The notes under the pieces are model-generated. The model was not told the DNA's origin, did no database searches, and worked only from the letters and a program-made list of their open reading frames with translations. From CAYRVX01 sp964642165 (lineage in GTDB: Bacteria > Planctomycetota > Phycisphaerae > SM23-33), in NCBI GenBank assembly GCA_964642165.1, contig CAZXOC010000045.1:1-34649 (forward strand): DNA of 34,649 nt, read 5' to 3'. The position numbers and the translations under genes were made by a program. Positions 16,285 to 23,787 of the stretch are shown here, piece by piece (positions within the stretch are counted from its first letter, which is position 1; every line of letters starts with the position of its first letter).

Positions 16285-17547
16285 ATGCGGCCGAAACCGA
16301 CACCGCGACAGTTGGCGTACCAGGACTGGGAGTTCGGCGTCTTCCTGCACTTCGGGATCCGGACGTTCCACGAGGGCCACCGCGACTGGGACGGCCAGGC
16401 GATGGACCCCGCGGCGTTCGATCCGGCGCAGCTCGACTGCGACCAGTGGGTCGCGACGGCCCGGCAGGCCGGGGCACGCTACATGGTCCTGACGGCGAAG
16501 CACCACGACGGCTTCGCCAACTGGCCGTCGAAGACGACGGAGTTCTCCGTGGCGGCCTCGCCGTGGCGCGGCGGGCGCGGCGACGTCGTCCGCGAGTTCA
16601 CCGACGCCTGCCGGCGCCACGGGATGCACGTCGGGCTGTACTACTCCCCGGCCGAGTGGAAGAACCCCCACTTCGACGACCCCGCCCGCTACGACGAGTA
16701 CTTCCTCACGCAGATCTCGGAGATCCTCACGGGCTACGGCGAGCTGGACGTCCTGTGGTTCGACGGCTGCGGCTCGGAGGGGCACGAGTACGACTGGCCG
16801 CGTATCTGCCGCGAGATCCGCCGCATGCAGCCGGGCGTGCTGATCTTCCACATGGGCGACCCCGACTTCCGCTGGGTCGGCAACGAGGACGGCCTGGCGC
16901 CGCTGCCGTGCTGGAACACGGTGGGGGCCGTGGACGTCTCCGTCCGCACGGACGAGAAGGACGCCCTCGCCGGCGGCGCGGGCCGGTGGCTTCCGGCCGA
17001 GTGCGACTGCCGCATGCGCGAGCGCAACTGGTTCTACGAGGACGCCGACGTCCACACGGTCAAGAGCGTCGAGGAGCTGGTGGGCCTGTACTACTACTCC
17101 GTGGGGCGGGGGGCGAACCTGCTGGTGAACATCGGTCCGGACCGTCGCGGGCTGCTGCCCGAGCCGGACGCGACGCGGCTGGTGGAGTTCGGCCGCGAGG
17201 TGCGCCGCCGCTTCGCCCGCCCCGTCGCGCGGACGGGCGACTTCCGGCGCGAGGGCGACACGTGGGCGTGCACGTTTCCCGAGCCGGCGCTGATCGACCA
17301 CGTCGTGCTGATGGAGGACCTCACCCGCGGCGAGGCGGTCCGCCGTTTCCGCATCTACCACGGCGCGCCGCCGTCCGCGCGCACGCCGATTCGCCTCTAC
17401 GAGGGCCGCAACATCGGCCACAAGGCCATCTGCCGCTTCCCGCCGGTCCGCGCGGCGGGCGTGACCATCGAGGTCGTCCAGGCCGACGGCGACGTGGCGA
17501 TGCGCGGCATCGAGGTCCATTACTCCGCGGCGGAGGAATTGCGATGA
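16285..17547 (+). CDS. GH29-type alpha-L-fucosidase
   Basis: A 420-residue glycoside hydrolase of family 29, which releases alpha-linked L-fucose by a retaining mechanism. The N-terminal FGVFLHFGIRTF, the TAKHHDGFANWPS motif and LDVLWFDGCG are typical; Asp160 in WFDG is the expected nucleophile. Near residue 280 LLVNIGPDRRGLLP matches the LLNIGPxxDG motif. A beta-sandwich C-terminal domain follows. There is no signal peptide, so it probably acts inside the cell on imported oligosaccharides. ATG 16285 has AAGGAG 8 nt upstream. Its stop overlaps the start of the next gene (ATGA at 17544-17547), so the two are translationally coupled. Some GH29-like planctomycete enzymes may have other specificities. 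Confidence 0.9.
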   Translation: MRPKPTPRQLAYQDWEFGVFLHFGIRTFHEGHRDWDGQAMDPAAFDPAQLDCDQWVATARQAGARYMVLTAKHHDGFANWPSKTTEFSVAASPWRGGRGDVVREFTDACRRHGMHVGLYYSPAEWKNPHFDDPARYDEYFLTQISEILTGYGELDVLWFDGCGSEGHEYDWPRICREIRRMQPGVLIFHMGDPDFRWVGNEDGLAPLPCWNTVGAVDVSVRTDEKDALAGGAGRWLPAECDCRMRERNWFYEDADVHTVKSVEELVGLYYYSVGRGANLLVNIGPDRRGLLPEPDATRLVEFGREVRRRFARPVARTGDFRREGDTWACTFPEPALIDHVVLMEDLTRGEAVRRFRIYHGAPPSARTPIRLYEGRNIGHKAICRFPPVRAAGVTIEVVQADGDVAMRGIEVHYSAAEELR

Positions 17548-18983
17548 TTCACGACAACGGGCTCGTCGGATGGGCGCTGGCGCTGGTGTGCGCGATCGGC
17601 TGCGCGGCGGCGTGGGCCGCGCCGGTCGCGCGGACGAAGTACCTGCTGCTGGACTCGCGGCTGGTCTCGCGGACGGAGAACGCCGTCCTCCGCGTGGGGC
17701 GGGTGCGCAAGCACCGGGCGAATCCGCTGTTCGCCCAGGACCGCCCGTGGGAAGCGCGGGCGGACAACGTCTACGCCAACGTGCTCTACGACGAGAAGGC
17801 CAAGCTCTACAAGTGCTGGTACAGCCCGTTCATCATCGACACGGCGCACGCCACGACGCCCAAGTCCAAGTGGGAGGCGGTGACGTACCGGCAGGTCCAG
17901 CGCAAGCTTCGCGCGGCGGGCAAGTGGCAGCGCGTCATGGGCATCTGCTACGCCGAGAGCCGCGACGGCATCCGCTGGACCAAGCCGCTGCTGGACATCC
18001 ACAAGTTCGACGGCGAGAAGAGCAACCTGCTGCTGATCGGCCCGCACGGGGCGGGCGTGTTCCGGGACGACCGCGAGGCCGACCCCAAGCGCCGCTACAA
18101 GATGTTCGTCCGCAGCCGCGGCATGTCCGTGGCGTTCTCGCCCGACGGGCTGCACTGGGGCGAGCCGCGCCCCTGCCCGGACATCCGCGTCGCCGGCGAC
18201 ACGCACAACAACGCCTTCTGGGCGCCCGAGGCGGGCCGGTACGTGGGCATCACGCGCACCTGGGGAGGCAAGCCGCGCGTCCGCCAGGTCGCGCGGTGCC
18301 AGAGCGACGATTTCCTCAAGTGGACGGCCGCCAAGGTCGTCCTCCAGGGCACCCGGCCCGAGCGCCAGACCTACGCGATGCCCGTCTTCCGCTATGCCGA
18401 CGTGTACCTGGGGCTCGTCATGATCTTCCGCACGGACGAGGACCGCGTCCACTGCGAGCTGACCTGGAGCGGCGACACGGTCACGTGGCACCGCGTCGAC
18501 GCCGGCACGCCGCTGATCCCCAATTCGCCTCGCAAGGGCGACTACGACTGGGGCTGCGCCTACGCCGCCGCCTGCCCGGTGATCCGCAAGGACGAGATTC
18601 GCCTGTACTACGGGGCCTCGAACGGCCCGCACGGGAACTGGCGCGAGAGCTTCCTGGCCCTGGCGACGCTGCGCCCGGACGGTTTCGCGGGCTTCGAGCC
18701 GAAGGATCGGCGCAAGGCGGCGCTGGTCCACACGCAGCCGGTGCTCTGCAACGGCAGCACGCTGCAGGTGTCCGCCGACGCGAAGGGCGGGCGCCTGCGG
18801 GTGGCCGTGCGCGACGCGAAGGGCCTGGCCCTCGACGACGCCGAGCCGATCGAGGCCGACGTGACGGACGCTACGGTCCGGTGGCGCGGCGGGGGGGACC
18901 TGTCGAGCCGGAAGGGCAAGCTCGTCCGCCTGACGTTCGAGCTGAAGCGCGCAGAGCTCTACGCGTTCCGGTTCGCCGACTGA
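17544..18983 (+). CDS. Secreted glycosidase-like five-bladed beta-propeller protein (GH43/GH32-like)
   Basis: A 479-residue protein with a signal peptide (GWALALVCAIGCAAAWA, cleavage near residue 26). The rest is rich in WY/DG blade motifs, such as NVYANVLYDEKAKLYKCWY, YAESRDGIRWTKP and VAFSPDGLHWGEP, as in the five-bladed propeller fold shared by GH43, GH32 and related arabinose-, xylose- or fructose-acting enzymes. I cannot assign the catalytic acids, so activity is inferred from the fold. It overlaps the GH29 gene by 4 bp with GGAGGAA at 17532-17538 serving as its SD, which indicates translational coupling. The paired fucosidase looks cytosolic while this protein looks exported. Its stop lies 6 bp from the stop of the convergent GH36-like gene. 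Confidence 0.75.
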   Translation: MIHDNGLVGWALALVCAIGCAAAWAAPVARTKYLLLDSRLVSRTENAVLRVGRVRKHRANPLFAQDRPWEARADNVYANVLYDEKAKLYKCWYSPFIIDTAHATTPKSKWEAVTYRQVQRKLRAAGKWQRVMGICYAESRDGIRWTKPLLDIHKFDGEKSNLLLIGPHGAGVFRDDREADPKRRYKMFVRSRGMSVAFSPDGLHWGEPRPCPDIRVAGDTHNNAFWAPEAGRYVGITRTWGGKPRVRQVARCQSDDFLKWTAAKVVLQGTRPERQTYAMPVFRYADVYLGLVMIFRTDEDRVHCELTWSGDTVTWHRVDAGTPLIPNSPRKGDYDWGCAYAAACPVIRKDEIRLYYGASNGPHGNWRESFLALATLRPDGFAGFEPKDRRKAALVHTQPVLCNGSTLQVSADAKGGRLRVAVRDAKGLALDDAEPIEADVTDATVRWRGGGDLSSRKGKLVRLTFELKRAELYAFRFAD

Positions 18984-18989
18984 GCGCGG

Positions 18990-21590
18990 TCAGCGGCGGA
19001 TCGTGACGGTTCGCGGGCGCGGCTGGACGGGGAGGTCGGCGGTGTAGAGGCCGTTGCCCGCGTCGGCGAAACGCACCCCGTCGGCTCGCGGCGCGCCCCG
19101 CTCGGACCAGACGGCCAGCGGACCGGACTCCGCCAGGCGCAGCTTCAGCTCGTTCCGTGAGGCGGAAACCACCTCGACCGCGGCGGGGGAGAGATACTTG
19201 TCGGTGCGGCCGATGGCGGCCCAGCCCTTGCGGACCGGCAGGAGCAGCAGCAGCCGGTCGGCGAAGCCGTCCAGCTCGAAGGTGTACCTGCCCGCAAGCC
19301 GCCGGGCCTTGCCGGCGCGGCGGTCGTAGACGACCAGGCCCTCCTCGGGCAGGGGCCACTTCCCTTCGTACGGCTGGAGCATCCCCCCGGCGTGCCGGTA
19401 GTCGTCGGCGGAGACGCCCGAGCGAAGGCGCCCGGCCTGCTTGTTGCCGGAGAGGTTGTAGACGACGACGGCGGCGGCCCGGCCGGGCAGCGGCGCCACC
19501 ACGCGGTACGGCGCCGCGTCGCTGACGGGATCGACGAAGATGGAGTCGGGCAGCGGCGCCGCGGGCGCCAGGGGTCGCAGCAGTCGGCCGTCGGCATAGC
19601 ACAGCGGGGTGACGTGGGCGGCGACGAAGTCCTTGGGGTTGTCGGAGAGGTAGACCGGCCCGCCGGACATGGCCTTGGAGACGGCCATGATCCCACCGAC
19701 CCCCTCGTGGCTGGAGTGGAACATGTCGTGGTCGCCCCAGGCCAGTTGCCCGAGCCAGAGCATGTTGGCGTAGGACTGGAGCAGGTGCCTCCGGGCGGAG
19801 GCGGCGCTGTTCTTGGAGTAGTCGATGCTGCACCGCCCGACGCTGCTGGTGCGGCAGTTGAGGAAGTTGGCGGGGTTGTGCCAGTTGCAGTTGATCAGGT
19901 CGAGGCGGAGCTCCTTCAGCGCGGCCTCGAAGGCCCGCGAGTGGTTCACGCAGCGCTCGACGGCGTTGTCGACCTTGCCGCTGAGGCGGCGCAGTTGGGC
20001 GGACTGGAAGTCCGTCTTGACGAAGTCGAAGCCGTGCTTCGCCACCGATCCCATGAAGGCGCGGTAGAACGCCAGCGACGAGCGAGGGTCGTTGCGCACC
20101 GTCAGGCTGGTCTTCGAGAACTCCTCGAGGTGCCCGTTGAGCTCCTCCCCGAAGTCGTTCTCCGGCGCCACGCCGTTGTGGTAGCCCTTGAAGTCGTGCC
20201 ACAGGCCCATCCACCGGATGCCGTCCCTGCGCCGCCGCTTCAGCAGAGGCGACCACCCGTTGGGGAACTTGGCGCCGTTCGGGCGGAAACTGCTGATCGC
20301 GCCCCGGCGCGTGGACGTGTGCCCGTCGTCGACCAGCACGTAGCGGACGGGCAGGCCCGACGCCTCGATCCCGTCGACGGCCCCCAGCAGGCTCGCCTCG
20401 TCGATCCGCCCGTGGAAGTGCTCCCAACTGCACCAGCCCAGGTAGCGAAGGCATTCGGGGTAGCCCTTCGCGCCGCGAAGGACCGCGCCGCCCCGCAGCG
20501 GCGCGCACTCCGCTGCCGCGGCGTAGGCCCCGTGGCAGGCGGCGTAGACGTCGGCGGACCGCCCCCAGGCCAGCAGCGGCGCGTCGCACTCGACGGCGGC
20601 CGTGCCGAACGTGCCGAAGCTCAGCAGCATTCGACCGGCGCGGTCGGTGTGGAACCAGGACTGCGTCTTGGCCCCCGCCAGGGCGGCCACCGCCAGGTAG
20701 CCGCCGTCCCGGCCGTGCAGGAGGAGGAAGATCCCCCCGTCGTGGAGCTGCGCGACGGCCTCGGCGTCCGGGCGGAAGGGGAAGGGGTAGCCGCGGTTCA
20801 TCATGTTGGGCCAGCCGCCCGGCGTCGCGTGGGCATAGAAGACGCCCTCGGCGAAGCTGCCCAGCCGAAGCTCGTACGTCGCCAGCACGCCCCACGGGCT
20901 CGTGTCGGGCTTGCCGGCGAAGCCTCGCCGCACCTTCGTCCCGCGGCCGGTCAGGGCGCCCAGGTCGATCGCCTCGACGACCTTGGACTCGGGCTGGTGC
21001 TTCCGCCCGGCGGGCCACCTGGCCTTCGCTCTCTTCGACGGCACCTTCACCGCGGCGATTCGCGCGCCGCCGGCGAGCTCGAACCTCGCGTTGGCCCAGT
21101 CGGCGTGGTCGCAGGCCAGCCCGTCGCCTCCGTCCGTGACGACGAGATCGAGCAGCTTGACGCCGTCGAGCTTCACGTCCACCTGCTTGGCGGGCTGCCT
21201 GCGCCGCATCAGCCCGCTGGCCCAGAGCGTCTTGCCGTCGCCGACGACCTGGAACTCCAGGCTGGCCTTCGAAGGGCGGGCGGCCACCTCGTCGTCGACG
21301 CCCACGAGCGCCGTGAAGCGGACGCCCGCGCCGCCCAGGCGGATCCGGAAGATGCCCGGTGCGTGCGTGCCGACGCCGCGATCGAACGTTCGGCCGGCGA
21401 TCGTCAGCGGCCGGCCCTCCGTGGACCGGTTCCGCCGCGGCCGGCCCCATCCGCACGTCGCCAGGCCGATGTCCAGCTCGTCGAGCCAGACGGTCTCGGC
21501 CCGCACGCCCCGAGCTGCCGGGCCGCAGGCGATCCACAGGACCCACAGGGCGCGGGCCCATCCTCGCGGGAGACGGCCGTCGGTCTTCAC
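18990..21590 (-). CDS. Secreted GH36/raffinose synthase-like protein with N-terminal NPCBM domain
   Basis: An 866-residue protein. The GTG start at 21590 has AAAGGAG upstream. It begins with a signal peptide (ALWVLWIACGPAARGVRA), then an NPCBM-type galactose-binding domain at about 30-160 (TFDRGVGTHAPGIFRIRLGG), then a raffinose synthase/SIP1 (GH36) domain. Family marks are the LGWCSWEHFHG motif, RYVLVDDGHTS, FDFVKTDFQ with likely nucleophile Asp527, WGDHDMFHSSH and GGPVYLSDNPKDF. The usual SDDF acid/base motif reads SIDY, keeping only the second Asp. GH36 members include alpha-galactosidases and galactosyltransferases; the reaction here is not decided. The GTG overlaps the stop of the upstream paralogue (GTGA), so the two genes are coupled. 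Confidence 0.85.
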   Translation of the reverse strand: MKTDGRLPRGWARALWVLWIACGPAARGVRAETVWLDELDIGLATCGWGRPRRNRSTEGRPLTIAGRTFDRGVGTHAPGIFRIRLGGAGVRFTALVGVDDEVAARPSKASLEFQVVGDGKTLWASGLMRRRQPAKQVDVKLDGVKLLDLVVTDGGDGLACDHADWANARFELAGGARIAAVKVPSKRAKARWPAGRKHQPESKVVEAIDLGALTGRGTKVRRGFAGKPDTSPWGVLATYELRLGSFAEGVFYAHATPGGWPNMMNRGYPFPFRPDAEAVAQLHDGGIFLLLHGRDGGYLAVAALAGAKTQSWFHTDRAGRMLLSFGTFGTAAVECDAPLLAWGRSADVYAACHGAYAAAAECAPLRGGAVLRGAKGYPECLRYLGWCSWEHFHGRIDEASLLGAVDGIEASGLPVRYVLVDDGHTSTRRGAISSFRPNGAKFPNGWSPLLKRRRRDGIRWMGLWHDFKGYHNGVAPENDFGEELNGHLEEFSKTSLTVRNDPRSSLAFYRAFMGSVAKHGFDFVKTDFQSAQLRRLSGKVDNAVERCVNHSRAFEAALKELRLDLINCNWHNPANFLNCRTSSVGRCSIDYSKNSAASARRHLLQSYANMLWLGQLAWGDHDMFHSSHEGVGGIMAVSKAMSGGPVYLSDNPKDFVAAHVTPLCYADGRLLRPLAPAAPLPDSIFVDPVSDAAPYRVVAPLPGRAAAVVVYNLSGNKQAGRLRSGVSADDYRHAGGMLQPYEGKWPLPEEGLVVYDRRAGKARRLAGRYTFELDGFADRLLLLLPVRKGWAAIGRTDKYLSPAAVEVVSASRNELKLRLAESGPLAVWSERGAPRADGVRFADAGNGLYTADLPVQPRPRTVTIRR

Positions 21591-23656
21591 GTCGGCTCCT
21601 TTCTGCCGGCTCGCGTCCGCTGGGGCCGCGTGACGGTGACGGTCCGCCGGCGCGGCTCGACGGGCACGTCGGCGGTGTAGAGCCCGCCGCCGGCGTCGGT
21701 GAACTCGATGCCGCGTGCCCTGGGCTCGCCGCGGCGGGACCAGACCGCCAGCGGGCCGGACTCCCGCAGGCGCAGCTTCAGGCAGCCCGTCGTCACCGAG
21801 AGCACCTCGACCGCGGCGGGGGAGAGGTACTTGTCGGTCCGCCCGACGACGGCCCAGCCCTTGCGGACCGGCAGGAGCAGCAGCAGGCGGTCGGCGAAGC
21901 CGTCCAGGGCGAACGGGTAGCGGGCCTCGAGCCGGGCAGCCGCCCTGGCATACCAGTCGTACACGACGAGCCCTTCTCGCGGCACGCGCCACCGGCCCCC
22001 GTACGGCTGCATCATGCCGCCGGCGTGGGCGTAGTCCGCGGGCGTGACGGCGGACCGAAGCGCCCGCTTCGGGGGCGGGTGGCGCAGGCTGTAGACGGCC
22101 ACGGCGGCGGCGCCCCCGGCGAGCGGGGCGATCACGCGGTAGGGGACCGACTCGTTCAAGGGGTCGGTGAAGACGGAATCGGGCAGGGGCGCGGCCGGGG
22201 CAAGGGGGCGCAGGAGCTCGCCGTCCTCGTAGCACAGGGGGCGGACCAGCTCGCCCACGACGTCGCCCGGCGCGTCGGACAGGTAGACGGGTCCGCCGCT
22301 CAGCGCCTTGGAGACGGCCATCATGCGCCCCGACGCGGGGTCGCAGGAATGGAACATGTCGTGATCGCCCCAGACCGTCTGCCCGAGCCACAGCGTGTTG
22401 TGGTAGGACTGCTGGAGGTGGCTCTTGGCGGCGTCGGCCTGGCCGACGTGGTAGTCGATGCTGCACCGCGTCACGGCGCTATGCTTCGTGTGGAAGACGC
22501 ACACCGGGTTGTGCGCCATGCAGTTGATCAGCCCCCTGAGCTCGCGCCGGGCGGCCGCCTCCAGGGCCTTCGAGCAGTTCGTGGCCGCCTCGACGGCATT
22601 GTCGCAGCCGCGGTAGAACCGCAGCAGCGTCGCCTGCACGTCGATCTTGGCGAAGTCGAAGCCGTGCCGCCGGATCGCGCCGACGTAGGCGTCGTAGAAC
22701 GCCCTGGCCGCCGCGCGGCTGCTTGCGGGCAGGATCGCGCCGCTCGGCAGCTCCGCGAGATGGGCGCGGACCTCGGGCGGGAGCCTGCTTGCCGCCGCGA
22801 TCGTGTCCCAGTAGCCCGTGAAGGCGTTCCAGACGCCCATCCAGCGGACGCGGTCCTTGCGGCGGAGCCTCAGCAGCGGCCGCCAACCCCGCGGGAACTT
22901 CGCGTTCGGGCGGAAGCTCACCAGCCGGCGATCCTCGTGCTCGACGTGGCCGTCGTCGACCAGCACGTAGCGGATCGGCAGGCCGGATCGCTCCAGCGCC
23001 CGGACCGCGTCGACGAGCACCTTCTCGCCGATGCGTGCCTTGTACTCCTCCCAACTGCACCAGCCGAGGTAGCGGAAGACCTCGGGGTAGCGCTTCTCCC
23101 CGCGCCAGGTCGTGGTGGCGGCGGCTTCCTTGCAGGCCAGGGCCCGTCCCCAGGCCTGTCGGCAGGCGGCGTAGACGTCGTCGGCGAAGGCCCAGGCCAG
23201 CAGCGGCGCGTCGCACGCGACGGGCTCGGTGCCGAGCGTGCCGAGGTGCAGCTCGAGGCGGCCGTCGTCGGTCACCAGCAGCCAGCTCATCGTGCGCGCG
23301 GCGGCCATCGGCAGGATCGCCAGGTACCGCCCGTCGGTCAGCTCCGCCAGCGCGAAGAGCCCGCCGAGGCGGCTCATTTCGCGGACCGACGGCCGCGGCG
23401 GGTAGCGCTTCGAGACGAGGTGCTTCACGTTCCGCTGGAACGTCCACGGCAGGACGCGGTTGGCGAAGGCCGGCCAGCGCGTGACGTCCAGGCCGTCCGC
23501 GCTGAAGTAGCAGCCGCGCCTCAGCGGCGGCAGGAGCAGCTCGTAGCGCTTCAGCACGCCGTCGGCGTCCGGCGTGCCGCGCAGACGGCGGAGCACCTTC
23601 ACGCCGCGTCGGGGCAGGGCGCCCACGTCGAGTATCTCGGTCCGGCTGTCGCCCAT
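21587..23656 (-). CDS. GH36/raffinose synthase-like protein without signal peptide
   Basis: A 689-residue paralogue of the gene immediately downstream. It lacks the signal peptide and NPCBM domain, so it should stay in the cytoplasm. It carries the same marks: YLGWCSWEEYKARIG, RYVLVDDGHVEHE, FDFAKIDVQ with likely nucleophile Asp339, SIDYHVG in place of the SDD motif, WGDHDMFHSCDP and GGPVYLSDAPGD. Long stretches are nearly identical to its neighbour at the DNA level (compare 19189-19272 with 21822-21905), which shows tandem duplication. ATG 23656 has a moderate SD (GGAGAGGCGTGAG). Its TGA at 21589-21587 overlaps the GTG of the next gene. Candidate -10 TACAAA lies upstream but the -35 is poor. 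Confidence 0.85.
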   Translation of the reverse strand: MGDSRTEILDVGALPRRGVKVLRRLRGTPDADGVLKRYELLLPPLRRGCYFSADGLDVTRWPAFANRVLPWTFQRNVKHLVSKRYPPRPSVREMSRLGGLFALAELTDGRYLAILPMAAARTMSWLLVTDDGRLELHLGTLGTEPVACDAPLLAWAFADDVYAACRQAWGRALACKEAAATTTWRGEKRYPEVFRYLGWCSWEEYKARIGEKVLVDAVRALERSGLPIRYVLVDDGHVEHEDRRLVSFRPNAKFPRGWRPLLRLRRKDRVRWMGVWNAFTGYWDTIAAASRLPPEVRAHLAELPSGAILPASSRAAARAFYDAYVGAIRRHGFDFAKIDVQATLLRFYRGCDNAVEAATNCSKALEAAARRELRGLINCMAHNPVCVFHTKHSAVTRCSIDYHVGQADAAKSHLQQSYHNTLWLGQTVWGDHDMFHSCDPASGRMMAVSKALSGGPVYLSDAPGDVVGELVRPLCYEDGELLRPLAPAAPLPDSVFTDPLNESVPYRVIAPLAGGAAAVAVYSLRHPPPKRALRSAVTPADYAHAGGMMQPYGGRWRVPREGLVVYDWYARAAARLEARYPFALDGFADRLLLLLPVRKGWAVVGRTDKYLSPAAVEVLSVTTGCLKLRLRESGPLAVWSRRGEPRARGIEFTDAGGGLYTADVPVEPRRRTVTVTRPQRTRAGRKEPT

Positions 23657-23787
23657 CGTCTCACGCCTCTCCAGGCAGCGGCGGTCGCGCCGGCGTGCCT
23701 TTGTAGCGTGTGGGAGGCGGCATTGCGAGCGGTCGCCGCCCGCGATGCCATGGGCGGGGATGGGGCGAGGTCCCGGCGGCTGGCCCC

